Source: Serinibacter salmoneus | Lineage (GTDB): Bacteria > Actinomycetota > Actinomycetes > Actinomycetales > Beutenbergiaceae | Assembly (NCBI RefSeq): GCF_002563925.1 | Contig: NZ_PDJD01000001.1 | Coordinates: 2,920,973-2,984,972, forward strand | Direction: 5' to 3' | DNA length: 64,000 nucleotides | Shown here: piece by piece, positions 24,911 through 33,883 of the stretch | How positions within the stretch are numbered: the stretch's first letter is position 1 | Layout of the letters: each line of letters opens with the position of its first letter | Notes under the pieces: generated by a model | Told to the model about the DNA's origin: nothing | Databases searched by the model: none | What the model saw: the letters and a program-made list of their open reading frames with translations, nothing else | Translations under genes and position numbers: made by a program

Positions 24911-27900
24911 TCAGCTGGGTGGCCGGATCGCATCCCCCCGTCGCTGAGCGGTCCGCACCATCAGGACGCCGAGCACACCGACCGCGAGGATCGAGGTGCC
25001 GACGAGGTGCCAGGGCAGCACGCCGCTGCCACCGGCCTCAGGAAGCTCCAGCATGGGGACGTCCTCGACCCGGATGGTCGGGATGCCCTCACCGCCGGGA
25101 GCATCGGTGATCACCGAGATGTTCGCGGTGTTCCCCGTGTTCGTGTTGTCCTCGTTGCCCAGGCGCACGCTGCCGTCCTCGCGGATGACGAAACGCACAC
25201 GCTGCGGGAGCAACTGGAAGCCGGGAAGCGCACGGGACTCCTCGAGCCAGTAGACGCCGGGCGCCAGGTCGGTGGTGCGGAACAGGCCCGTCACCGCCGT
25301 GCCGCCGGCCATCGCTGCCGGCACCTCCTCGAGCACCACGGAGCCGTTCTGCCGCTGATCCCAGATCCGCCAGCTGGAACCGTCCATGGGGACCACCTCG
25401 CCGGCCGCGTTCTCCCCGACCTTCAACACCTGGATCGGGCTCGGGGTGACCTGCGTGGTCGAGCAGCCCGGATCCTGCGATCCCGGGTCCTCACAGGTGG
25501 CGGGCGGCTCGGAGCCCGACCCGGTCACCAGGTTCGTCAACGTCGCAGCCCAGGCATCCTCGTCCACCACCACGATGTAGGTCAGCACCGCGGCCTGGTT
25601 GCCCGGGAGGGTGAACGGATCGGTGCTCAGGGTGGTCCCAGTCGGGTTCGCCACGGCGACCGGGGACGCCGTCCCGATCGTCAGGGCCGCGGAGTCCGCC
25701 ACGAATGTGGCGTCGTCGAGCACATCGGTCAGGTCGTCCACGAGCTGCACGTCGGTGACGGGCACACCGGAGGTGTTGGTCGCGGTCACCCGGTAGGTGA
25801 TCATGTCGCCCGGCTCCACGACCGCGTCCTGCGCCAACTCCGAGCCGTCCAGGAGCGCCTGCTTCTCGATCTCCCACACCGGCGCGACCGGGTTGGTGGT
25901 GGTGCAGGTCTCGCAGGTGCCGACGCTCGAGGTCACGACGTTGCGGATCTGCGAGAGGTCGCTGGGGATCGGCGAGTCCGCGGTGACGGTGAAACTCACG
26001 TCCGAGGTGGCGCCCGCGGCCACGGTCACCGACTGGGTGCAGCTGGTGCCGCCGACGGCGGGCGTCGCGGCGCAGGCCCAGCCCTCACCGCCGCTGAAGG
26101 TGGTGCCGACGGGGACCGTCTCGGTGAGCACGGTGGTGCCCACCTGGCCGCCGGTGTTCACCACACGGATGCGGTAGGTCAGCACGTCGCCGGCGCGGAT
26201 CACCGTGGTGTCGTCGGCGGCCTCGGGCCCGTCCCCGGCATCGACGGTGGTCAACACCTTGGTGGTGGCGAGCGCGGCGGGTGCCGGGGCCTCCCGGTTG
26301 TAGATCGTGCACTCGATCGCCGTGTTGACGGCGACGGGGAGGCTCGCGCCGGGCGCATTGGCCCCGCCGGAGTCGGCGGCCGCCACCTGCTGGCGCGTGT
26401 TCGTGTTCACGCAGTACGCGTTGCGCAGGTTGGCCGCACTGTTGGTGCTGGTGTTGGCGCGCACCGGCACGTGGCTGTAGCCCTCCTGCTGGGTCTCGGT
26501 CCAGACCACGGGTCCGCTCGCCGTCGGCGTCGGGAACCGCAGCGGGATGGTGGCCACGCCCTGCGCGTTCGTGGTCCACGGACCGGCGGGAGCACCGAAC
26601 GTCACCCCGGCGCCCGTGCTGACACCGTTGATCGCCCACCCGCTGGCGGGCGTGGAGATCGCGTCGAGCTGGGACTTGGTCGGGTTGGTGGGCACGGTGG
26701 CGGAGGCGGGGATGACGCGCTTCACCACGTCGATCGAGCCCTCGCAGTTGCCGCGGGCAAGGTCGGAGAGGGTGGTGGCGGCCGCCTGATAGTCGCCGAC
26801 CGAGAAGTAGTCGGAGTTCTTGGTGGGACCGGAGATCGCCCGCAGATTGGCCTCGGAGTCCCCACCGGCGCCAGCGCCGACGCCGATCGTGACCACCCGA
26901 GCGCCCGCGGCCTTGATCCGATTGGCGGACAGCACCCCTGCCTCGGTATCGGCAATGCGGTTCCAGCCGTCTTGATCAACGCTCGAGGTTCCGTACGCCG
27001 TCGGGTTGCCGTCTGTCAGGACCACCACGACGTCGTACTCGTTCGCGCGCTCGGCGACGCGATTGAGTCCCGCGTCCCAGTTCGTGCCGGACTGGATGCT
27101 CCAGGAAGCGTAGGAGTTCTTCACACCGTTGGCCTCGGCAGTGGTACGGACCGAACGCAGGACCCTCTCCTCGTAGCCGTTGTAGGCCGGACTGCTCTTA
27201 GCGAAGGAGTACATCGCGACGCGCGACGGCGTTCCGCGCAGTGCGTCGACGAAGGTGTCGACAGCGCTCTTGGCCGAGGGAAGCTGGGACCCGATCGAAC
27301 TGGACAGGTCGATCAGCACGGCATAGTCCAGACCGCACTGCAGCGGCTGCGCCGGGTTGGTGCGCGCAATCGCCCAGGTCCCGGACGACGTGGCAAGGGT
27401 CTCGCGTCGATCACTACCTGACCACTGACTGGAGGACGTGCTCGCGCGCAGCGTGAGGTCACGCGTCGACTCGTACACACGCCCGTTCTGCAGGCGGTCG
27501 AGGATCTGCAGGGTGTAAGGGAGGAGCGCGTTGGGTTGGCTGGTGCCGTTGCCGTGCCCGGCGCGCAGTTCAGTGTTCATCCGCCAGCCGGAAGGGACGG
27601 AGACCTGGTGCACCCATGGGTTGGCGTTGCTGCTCATGCCCGAGAAGCCGGTGCTGCTGGTGATCGGGATGAGGAAGGTGCAGTCTCCGTCGGAGTCCGA
27701 GGTGCAGGTTGCCCAGTGGTAGCTCGACCAGGCGTTCGCATTCGTCATGGAGGAACTGAGTCGGAGCGTGACCCCGGAGACCCCCGTGCCGGCGACTGCC
27801 GCGCCCGGCGTGCGATCGCCGCTGACCTTGACGCTGACCACGGCATGACCGGAGCTCGGATCGGGCACGGCGAGCGGGGAGATCTGGGGCCCATCGGCGG

Positions 27901-28342
27901 ACGTCGCCTGGCCCGCGGTCGCGGGGAGAGTCGGCTCAGCGGTCGGCTCGGCGCTGGGCTCAGCGGTCGGCTCGGCGGTCGGCTCGGCGGTGGAGGGTTC
28001 CGTGACCTCGGAGTCCGGCGTCGAGGCCTCCTCGGCGGTGTCCGGCGACGCGCCCTGGCTCGCGTCGCCGGTCGCGCCGGTCGCAGGCTCGTCCGCGTTG
28101 GCGTCGGTCTCAGCGGCGTCGGGGTCGGGCTCGGCGGTCGACGACTCGGTCGAAACGTCTCGAAGCCCGAGCACCGAGGTGGACGAGGCGGAAGCGTCAG
28201 TCGTGGCGTCAGCTGTGGCCGACACCGCCGCGGACGAAGCGGTCGGCTCCGCGGTCGCCGGTGCCAGGCCGGCCGCTACCAGTGCCGTCAGGCCGAGTCC
28301 GACGGCAAATCGGCGCACGGCAGTCACGCGCGTCCCAGTCAA
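24911..28342 (-). CDS. VWA-domain pilus tip adhesin with LPXTG-like anchor
   Basis: This roughly 1143-residue surface protein has a signal peptide (AVRRFAVGLGLTALVAAGLA), a long Thr/Glu/Ala/Pro stalk with TAEPTAEPT repeats, a VWA domain whose metal site starts DYAVLIDLSSSIG, two DUF11-like repeats (DVLTYRIRVVNTGG and DMITYRVTATNTSG) and a SpaA-like domain near the C-terminus. It ends with LPEAG, a hydrophobic helix and Arg residues. VWA tip pilins mediate host or surface attachment in Gram-positive pili. The TTG at 28342 has a GGGGGG-type site; GTG 28327 is an alternative. It is the first gene of the three-gene pilus operon. Confidence 0.87.
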   Translation of the reverse strand: MTGTRVTAVRRFAVGLGLTALVAAGLAPATAEPTASSAAVSATADATTDASASSTSVLGLRDVSTESSTAEPDPDAAETDANADEPATGATGDASQGASPDTAEEASTPDSEVTEPSTAEPTAEPTAEPSAEPTAEPTLPATAGQATSADGPQISPLAVPDPSSGHAVVSVKVSGDRTPGAAVAGTGVSGVTLRLSSSMTNANAWSSYHWATCTSDSDGDCTFLIPITSSTGFSGMSSNANPWVHQVSVPSGWRMNTELRAGHGNGTSQPNALLPYTLQILDRLQNGRVYESTRDLTLRASTSSSQWSGSDRRETLATSSGTWAIARTNPAQPLQCGLDYAVLIDLSSSIGSQLPSAKSAVDTFVDALRGTPSRVAMYSFAKSSPAYNGYEERVLRSVRTTAEANGVKNSYASWSIQSGTNWDAGLNRVAERANEYDVVVVLTDGNPTAYGTSSVDQDGWNRIADTEAGVLSANRIKAAGARVVTIGVGAGAGGDSEANLRAISGPTKNSDYFSVGDYQAAATTLSDLARGNCEGSIDVVKRVIPASATVPTNPTKSQLDAISTPASGWAINGVSTGAGVTFGAPAGPWTTNAQGVATIPLRFPTPTASGPVVWTETQQEGYSHVPVRANTSTNSAANLRNAYCVNTNTRQQVAAADSGGANAPGASLPVAVNTAIECTIYNREAPAPAALATTKVLTTVDAGDGPEAADDTTVIRAGDVLTYRIRVVNTGGQVGTTVLTETVPVGTTFSGGEGWACAATPAVGGTSCTQSVTVAAGATSDVSFTVTADSPIPSDLSQIRNVVTSSVGTCETCTTTNPVAPVWEIEKQALLDGSELAQDAVVEPGDMITYRVTATNTSGVPVTDVQLVDDLTDVLDDATFVADSAALTIGTASPVAVANPTGTTLSTDPFTLPGNQAAVLTYIVVVDEDAWAATLTNLVTGSGSEPPATCEDPGSQDPGCSTTQVTPSPIQVLKVGENAAGEVVPMDGSSWRIWDQRQNGSVVLEEVPAAMAGGTAVTGLFRTTDLAPGVYWLEESRALPGFQLLPQRVRFVIREDGSVRLGNEDNTNTGNTANISVITDAPGGEGIPTIRVEDVPMLELPEAGGSGVLPWHLVGTSILAVGVLGVLMVRTAQRRGDAIRPPS

Positions 28343-28366
28343 GGTGCCCCCCAAGAATGTCCCCCA

Positions 28367-28384
28367 TCGCGACCCCCGTCGCGA
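28367..28384. promoter_or_regulatory. Palindrome upstream of the pilus operon
   Basis: TCGCGAC and GTCGCGA arms flank four bases, 24 bases before the TTG start of the tip pilin gene. It could be an operator or an mRNA leader hairpin. Confidence 0.4.
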
Positions 28385-28552
28385 CGATGTGCCTCGTCGA
28401 CACCGCCTCACGCGGCAAGTCGAACCCTCACGTCGTGTATGGGAGGTTGCCAGGCAGGAGGGGTGCGGTCAACCGATGGCGCGGGCACCTCATCGCATCC
28501 AACAATGCGAGACAGGTTCAAAACGCCCGAGTGGCGCGCTTACGACCCGCTT

Positions 28553-28591
28553 CCGAACTGCAACTCCGAACAAATCCGAACAGTCCGAACG
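28553..28591. repeat. Four TCCGAAC heptamers in the pilus upstream region
   Basis: TCCGAAC occurs at 28553, 28566, 28576 and 28585 (complement GTTCGGA toward the pilus operon), spaced 13, 10 and 9 bases. The 28343-28724 gap holds no gene that I can support; this cluster and the palindrome are its only structure and may bind a regulator. Confidence 0.5.
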
Positions 28592-28724
28592 CGTCGCAGA
28601 ACCGCTTCGCTCGGCGCTTCAACCTGGCGCACGACTGGCTCCGAGCGGCCGATCACCCACACTGCGACTCGTCAGGCCACCACGGGGCACCCTCGCGGGT
28701 CGCGAGCATTGCGGGCCGAGGTGG

Positions 28725-30533
28725 TCACTCCGCCCGGACGACCACGCTCTCCCAGGGCCGCAGGGAGAGGGTGCCTGCGTCGTCCGGCACAGCGGGCTGC
28801 GCATGCGACGCCAGCACGAGCGCGGCCGCGCTCCAGGGGGAGATGCCGTCGAGATCGGTGTCCAGGTGAACCTCGATCGTCTCGCTGGAGCAGTTCGCGA
28901 CCACCAACAGTCGCCGCTCGCCGAGCGTGCGGGTGTAGGCCCACAGCGCGGGGTGCGCCGCGGCGAGCAGCGCGAAGGTGCCGTCGATGACCAGGGGCGA
29001 GACATCGCCGTCGAACCCCTCGATCGGCTCGCCGTGCCGCAAGGCGATCAGCCGGCGGTAGTGATGGAAGACCGAGCCGGGGTCGGCGAGCGCCGCCTGG
29101 GCGTTGACCTCCTCCCACCCGGGGGTCATGCCGATCCACGGCTCCCCGGTCGTGAAGCCGGCATTCGGGCCGGCGTCCCACGCGACGGGGGTGCGGGCAT
29201 TGTCCCGACTGTTGGCCGCAAGTCCCGCGATGAGTGAGTCGTAATCGATCCCGAGGCGCTCGGCATCCGCCGCGTAGTTCAGCGCCTCGAGGTCGCGGTA
29301 CTGCGAGAGGTCGGTGAAGTGCGCATTCGTCATGCCGATCTCCTCGCCCTGGTAGACGAACGGCGTGCCCTGCATCAGGTGCAGGATCGTGCCGAGCGTC
29401 TTGGCGCTGGCGACCCGGTGGGTCTCGTCGCCCCAGCGAGAGACGATGCGCGGCTGATCGTGGTTGTTCCAGTACAACGAGCCCCAGCCCGTCCCGGCCA
29501 GGCCCTCCTGCCAGCGTGCCAGGTTGGCCTTGAGTGCCGGGAGGTCCAGCGGCTGCGGGTCGAACTTGCCGCCCGGCCCGTGGTCGATGTCCACGTGCTC
29601 GAACTGGAAGACCATGTTGAGCTCGCGGCGCTCGGGTGCGGAGTAGAGACGCGCCTGCTCCAGGGTGGTGCCGGGGGTCTCCCCGACCGTGAAGAAGGTG
29701 GTCTCGGGGTAGGCGTCGAATACCTCGCGGTGCATCTCCGCGAGGAACTCGTGGATCCGCGGCCCGTCCACGAACTGCGGGAACCCGTTGCCCCAGCCGT
29801 CAGCGCGCGGCGCACCGTCGGTCAGTTCCCCGTTCGGCCCCACCTGCTTGGAGATGAGATTGATGACGTCCATGCGGAACCCCGCGACGCCGCGCTCCAA
29901 CCACCACCGCATCATCGCGTAGACGGCCTCGCGCACCTGCGGGTTCTCCCAGTTCAGGTCGGGCTGCTTGCGGGAGAACAGGTGCAGGTAGTACTCACCC
30001 GTCGCCTCGTCCCACTGCCATGCGCTGCCGGAGAAGAACGAACCCCAGTTGGTGGGCTCGGCGCCCTCGGTCCCGGGCTCGTGACCCTCGCGAGCCGGAC
30101 GCCACCAGTACCAGTCCCGCTTCGGGTTGTCCTTGCTGGAGCGCGACTGCTCGAACCAGGCGTGCTCGTCGCTGGTGTGGTTGACCACGAGATCCATCAC
30201 GATCCGGATGCCGCGAGCGCGCGCCTGGGCGATCAGCTCGTCCAGGTCCGCCAGTGTGCCGAAGGTCGGGTCGATGGCCTGGTAGTCGGAGATGTCGTAG
30301 CCGTTGTCGTCCTGCGGGGAGGCATAGGCGGGGCTGAGCCAGAGGACGTCCACACCGAGGGCCGCCAGGTGATCCAGGCGCGCGGTGATGCCGGGGATGT
30401 CGCCGATGCCGTCCCCGTTCGAGTCGCTGAAACTGCGCGGGTAGACCTGGTAGACGACGGTACTCTTCCACCAGGGGCGATCCGGCTGACCGGTCGCTGC
30501 GCTGCTGGTCGCGGACTCCTGCGGCTGCGTCAT
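28725..30533 (-). CDS. GH13 alpha-glucosidase / oligo-1,6-glucosidase
   Basis: The 602-residue protein is a GH13 enzyme: YQVYPRSFSDSNGDGIGDI at the N-terminus, DLVVNHTSDEH, GFRMDVINLI (nucleophile Asp near residue 222), FFTVGETPG (acid/base Glu near 281) and WNNHDQPRIVSRWG. The NGDGIGD motif and HDQPR site are typical of exo-acting cytoplasmic alpha-glucosidases. It cleaves alpha-1,4 or alpha-1,6 glucosides of short oligosaccharides; specificity cannot be settled here. The ATG at 30533 begins MTQPQESA; a longer frame to 30587 lacks support. It is divergent from the DUF222 gene and stands alone. Confidence 0.93.
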   Translation of the reverse strand: MTQPQESATSSAATGQPDRPWWKSTVVYQVYPRSFSDSNGDGIGDIPGITARLDHLAALGVDVLWLSPAYASPQDDNGYDISDYQAIDPTFGTLADLDELIAQARARGIRIVMDLVVNHTSDEHAWFEQSRSSKDNPKRDWYWWRPAREGHEPGTEGAEPTNWGSFFSGSAWQWDEATGEYYLHLFSRKQPDLNWENPQVREAVYAMMRWWLERGVAGFRMDVINLISKQVGPNGELTDGAPRADGWGNGFPQFVDGPRIHEFLAEMHREVFDAYPETTFFTVGETPGTTLEQARLYSAPERRELNMVFQFEHVDIDHGPGGKFDPQPLDLPALKANLARWQEGLAGTGWGSLYWNNHDQPRIVSRWGDETHRVASAKTLGTILHLMQGTPFVYQGEEIGMTNAHFTDLSQYRDLEALNYAADAERLGIDYDSLIAGLAANSRDNARTPVAWDAGPNAGFTTGEPWIGMTPGWEEVNAQAALADPGSVFHHYRRLIALRHGEPIEGFDGDVSPLVIDGTFALLAAAHPALWAYTRTLGERRLLVVANCSSETIEVHLDTDLDGISPWSAAALVLASHAQPAVPDDAGTLSLRPWESVVVRAE

Positions 30534-30615
30534 GTCTCGATCTTGGCACGGACCACCGACGTTGCCGCCGAGACCACTCCGCGCCACCGGTTATGCACAG
30601 GTCGGTGACCGGTCG

Positions 30616-30630
30616 ACCGACGTTGTCGGT
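30616..30630. promoter_or_regulatory. Palindrome between GH13 and DUF222 genes
   Basis: ACCGAC-GTT-GTCGGT forms a perfect 6-bp-arm dyad in the 30534-30690 divergent spacer, near other ACCGAC/GTCGGT copies. It may be an operator for either gene; evidence is only symmetry. Confidence 0.3.
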
Positions 30631-30690
30631 GTCCGGCGCTAGAGTCACTACATCAGTTCGAATCACTCGGTCGACGGCGACGGGCAGGGG

Positions 30691-32409
30691 GTGAAGGCCA
30701 TGGTTCTGGACTCATCGAGCGCGGGGGCGAGCGCCGCTGCGATGGCGCTCACGCCGGCCAGAACCCCTCGGCCTGCCCCACCCGCGAGTCGCCCATCCGG
30801 CACCGATGCGGCGGCGCCGGCGGCTGGTGGGCGTCCGTCGTCACTCCTGGCTGCTGCCAGCATGGTGCGCGAGGCCGTGTCACGCCTCGTGGAGCACGTC
30901 GACGCGGCCGAGCAGGCCGGGGCCTCGCACGATCCCGGGGCGCGCGAGGCCGCCACCGCTCTCGACGCCGCGGCCTCGATCCTGGGGGTGCAGCGCCTTC
31001 GAGTCGTCGGCTTGGCGCGGCGCCACCACGAGAGCGCAACCTCTGGTCGAGATCGCGAGTTCACGTCATGGCGCGCCAACTCGACCAAGCAGGGCATCGG
31101 TGCCGCCCGCACCGAGGAGGAGACCGGTCGCACTCTGGCCCGACTGAGCACGATCCGGGAGGCGGCCGGAGCAGGGACAGTGAGCGAAGGTCACGTGCGG
31201 GCCATCGCCGGAGTACTCGAGCGTGCGCCTGAGAACGTCCGCGACCGGCTCATGGAACGCGAGGGCGAGATCCTCCGACGAGCTCAGGAGGCCACGGTCC
31301 CCGATCTACGCAAGGAGCTGCGGGCCGCCGCTGCCGCGCTCGAGGCCGATCAGGCTGACCGCGACTTCGAGGTCGCACGGCAGAACCGCCGCCTCTTTCT
31401 CATCAACAAGCGCGGTGGCGTAGCCGTGGAGGGCTTCCTGGACGCAGTCGCCGGAGCAACGCTGCGCACCGCACTGGAGGCTGTGACCCAGGCCCCCACA
31501 GCGGAGGATCAACGCACCGCTGAACAGCGCCGCGCCGACGGACTTCTCGCGATTGCCGAGCGCACGCTGAGCCAGGGAGTCACACGGCCCGGTGCGCAGA
31601 TCCGCCCGACCCTGACCGTCCTGATCCGCCACGACGCCTGGCTACTGCTGCTGGCTCGACGCCGCCAGGCGTGCCCCAAGGGGCCGGAAGGAATCGGTAG
31701 CCAGGCACCCGCGGCCGACGGGCGCTCCACTCGCCGCACGGGCGAAGCCTTTGCACGCTCGCGGCTGCGTCAGGAGCCGGCGCTGGCCGAGCTGCTCGAT
31801 GGCACCCTGATTCCCTTCGCGGCTCTCGAGGTCATGGCGTGCGATGCGTTCACGCAGCGGGTCGTTCTCGATCCCCAGGGAGCACCCCTGGACGTGGGCC
31901 GTACCCAGCGCACCTTCACGGGCGACCTGCGCCGCGCCATCCTCGTGCGGGACCGCCACTGCCAGTACCCGGGCTGCTCGATGCGCGCCTCGTGGTGCGA
32001 GGTGCACCACATCCTCTACTGGAGCCGCCAGGGCGCCACATCTCAGGAGAACGGCATCACACTGTGCTCCGCACACCACCACCAGGTACACGATGAACGT
32101 CTCACCATCACTCCCATCGCGGGCGGCTTCCAGTTCACCACGCCTTCCGGACGTCGGATCGGCAGGACGACGCGCCTGCACGACCACCTCCTGATACCCG
32201 CAGCCGAGCTCTCCTTCTCGCCGGTACGCGCTGCTCCCCGATCCATCCCCTCGCCGCACGGCGATCCACCCGTGGAGCCTTCGCGTAGGGTCGGCGCCCT
32301 CCGCTGCGCACCCGCACAGCCGCCACCCGGGGAACGCGAACCGGAAGGACCCCGGGCGCGCGGCGCTGCGCCTCCCAGAACGCGAGCAGCTGCACCAGCT
32401 CTCTGGTGA
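30691..32409 (+). CDS. DUF222 domain HNH endonuclease (13E12-type)
   Basis: The 572-residue protein has an N-terminal DUF222 region of mostly helical sequence and a C-terminal HNH nuclease motif (RDRHCQYPGCSMRASWCEVHHILYW ... LCSAHHHQVHDE is the region), with Cys pairs for zinc and the HH of the nuclease core. This architecture is the mycobacterial 13E12 repeat family, which is common and variable in actinobacterial genomes; its biological role is not established. The start may be GTG 30691 or ATG 30700, both near AGGGG. The last 60 residues are Pro/Arg-rich low complexity. Confidence 0.85.
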   Translation: MKAMVLDSSSAGASAAAMALTPARTPRPAPPASRPSGTDAAAPAAGGRPSSLLAAASMVREAVSRLVEHVDAAEQAGASHDPGAREAATALDAAASILGVQRLRVVGLARRHHESATSGRDREFTSWRANSTKQGIGAARTEEETGRTLARLSTIREAAGAGTVSEGHVRAIAGVLERAPENVRDRLMEREGEILRRAQEATVPDLRKELRAAAAALEADQADRDFEVARQNRRLFLINKRGGVAVEGFLDAVAGATLRTALEAVTQAPTAEDQRTAEQRRADGLLAIAERTLSQGVTRPGAQIRPTLTVLIRHDAWLLLLARRRQACPKGPEGIGSQAPAADGRSTRRTGEAFARSRLRQEPALAELLDGTLIPFAALEVMACDAFTQRVVLDPQGAPLDVGRTQRTFTGDLRRAILVRDRHCQYPGCSMRASWCEVHHILYWSRQGATSQENGITLCSAHHHQVHDERLTITPIAGGFQFTTPSGRRIGRTTRLHDHLLIPAAELSFSPVRAAPRSIPSPHGDPPVEPSRRVGALRCAPAQPPPGEREPEGPRARGAAPPRTRAAAPALW

Positions 32410-32500
32410 CCCGCCTGCCGGTGGTTCGATCCACCTCGGCGCGTCGCCCCACCGCACGCGCGACGGCAATGCCGCATGGCTCGCCGCACGGCCGCGGCCC

Positions 32501-32567
32501 GGCGCACCACCCGCACAACACACCACCCATGCGCCCACGCGGCGCACCACCCGCACAACACACCACC
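32501..32567. repeat. 27-bp direct repeat before the MerR gene
   Basis: Two identical 27-base units (32501-32527 and 32541-32567; starting GGCGCACCACCCGCACAA) are 40 bases apart in the 32410-32640 gap, which is otherwise CAC-rich low-complexity sequence without a gene. Confidence 0.75.
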
Positions 32568-32640
32568 ACCCCTGCGCCCGCGCCACACCACCCGCACACC
32601 CGCGCAACACCGACGGACCCTCTCCCACCCGGAGGTTGCG

Positions 32641-32657
32641 GTTGACGTAGCGTCAAC
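32641..32657 (+). promoter_or_regulatory. MerR-type dyad operator/promoter
   Basis: GTTGACGTAGCGTCAAC (7-bp arms around TAG) lies 36 bases before the TipA-like MerR gene and contains a TTGACG -35-like box. MerR regulators bind such dyads within the promoter spacer and usually autoregulate. Confidence 0.65.
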
Positions 32658-32692
32658 TGCCAGAGTCCTTTCCGAGGAGCAAGGAGAGCGAG

Positions 32693-33490
32693 ATGAGTTG
32701 GACGATCCACGAGGTGGTGCGCACAACCGGCGTCACCAGCCGCACACTGCGGCACTACGACGCCATCGGCCTGCTGCCCGCGGGACGTTCCAGCGGCGGA
32801 GTGCGGGAGTACGACGACGCCGCACTCCTGAGGCTGCAGCGCATCCTGCTGCTGCGGGACCTGGGCCTGGGCCTCGAGGCGATCGCAGCCGCGTTGCCCG
32901 ACCCGAACGCCGCACCGCCGGAGCACCTCGGGACCCCCTCCCGGGAGACCGAGGCGCTGGTGCACCACCTCGAGCTCCTCACGGCCGAGAGAGTGGCTCT
33001 CGACCGTCGGATAGCCGCGGTCGAACGAACGATCGAGGCACGAGAGAAGGGACGGCCCATGACCAAGGACATGTTCGACGGATTCGACCACACGCAGTAC
33101 GAGGAGGAGGTCACCGCGCGGTGGGGCAAGCAGGCCTATGAGCGCTCCAACGCCTGGTGGGAGGGCATGACGGAACAGGAGCGCGGCGACTGGAAGTCGC
33201 TGGCGGCACAGCTGAACGCGGACTGGGTGGCAGCAGCACGAAGCGGCGAGTCGCCCGACGGCGAACGCGGCCAGGAGATGGCCGCTCGTCACGTGCGCTG
33301 GCTGCGTTCGATCCCCGGGACTCCCGCACACGGCGGGAGCGAGGAGGACCTGCGTGGCTACGTGCTGGGCCTGGCCGAGATGTACGCAGACGATGAGCGG
33401 TTCGCGAAGAACTGGACGAGCGACCCGCTGGGAGAGGTCCCTGGGGGCGCACGCTTCGTGCGTGATGCCCTGATCGCGTACGTGGGCTGA
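32693..33490 (+). CDS. TipA-like MerR family regulator with TipAS domain
   Basis: The 265-residue protein has an N-terminal MerR helix-turn-helix (WTIHEVVRTTGVTSRTLRHYDAIGLLPAGR), a coiled-coil dimerisation helix around residues 75-110 and a C-terminal TipAS-type domain (YEEEVTARWGKQAYERSNAWWEGMTEQERGDW). TipAS domains bind thiopeptide or other drugs and turn on transcription. AAGGAG precedes the ATG and the dyad GTTGAC...GTCAAC lies 36 bases upstream, so autoactivation is likely. The downstream target other than itself is unclear; the next gene on this strand is the small zinc-ribbon-like protein. Confidence 0.92.
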   Translation: MSWTIHEVVRTTGVTSRTLRHYDAIGLLPAGRSSGGVREYDDAALLRLQRILLLRDLGLGLEAIAAALPDPNAAPPEHLGTPSRETEALVHHLELLTAERVALDRRIAAVERTIEAREKGRPMTKDMFDGFDHTQYEEEVTARWGKQAYERSNAWWEGMTEQERGDWKSLAAQLNADWVAAARSGESPDGERGQEMAARHVRWLRSIPGTPAHGGSEEDLRGYVLGLAEMYADDERFAKNWTSDPLGEVPGGARFVRDALIAYVG

Positions 33491-33627
33491 TTGCCCATGA
33501 GGCGACCACTCAGCCGGTTGCGCCGACCCTGATTCTCAGGGCCGGCGCACCCGCGCCGATCAGGATGTCAGTGGGCACCCGTACCGTCGAACACACATAG
33601 CAAGCAGAGTGTTCGAGGAGGATGATC

Positions 33628-33879
33628 ATGGGCATCACGATCGACTGCAGCACCGTGGCTTCGACCGACACCCACGGCCTGGGCGACTGGCGTGGCACCT
33701 GCGGAGCCGGTCACGCGACGGTGCGCCACCGGCGACCCCGGGCGCCCATGGAGTGCCGCGCCTGCGTGCGCGCCGGCGCCCCGCACGCCACCGCGCTCCT
33801 GCGCTGGACCTACCGCGGCAGGCAGGTACCGATGCCCAGCGCGTACCGCACAGCAGAGCGGCAGCTGCTCGCGTCCTGA
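33628..33879 (+). CDS. Small zinc-ribbon-like hypothetical protein
   Basis: The 83-residue protein MGITIDCSTV...QLLAS contains a CxxxH-like half (TCGAGH) and a CxxC half (ECRAC), suggesting a small zinc ribbon, and is rich in Arg. GAGGAGG six bases before ATG 33628 makes this start better than ATG 33622. I know no named family; it resembles zinc-ribbon tails of SprT-type proteins only loosely. It follows the MerR gene by 137 bases and converges on marR with four bases between stops. Confidence 0.55.
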   Translation: MGITIDCSTVASTDTHGLGDWRGTCGAGHATVRHRRPRAPMECRACVRAGAPHATALLRWTYRGRQVPMPSAYRTAERQLLAS

Positions 33880-33883
33880 CCCG

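Noticed and set aside
23213-27421. 1402-residue open frame on the + strand
   Set aside because: It is antisense to the pilus operon, Gly/Arg/Val/His-rich without domain motifs and has no ribosome-binding site; a high-GC codon shadow.
30654-30668. T-loop-like TTCGAATC
   Set aside because: No cloverleaf arms can be formed around it.
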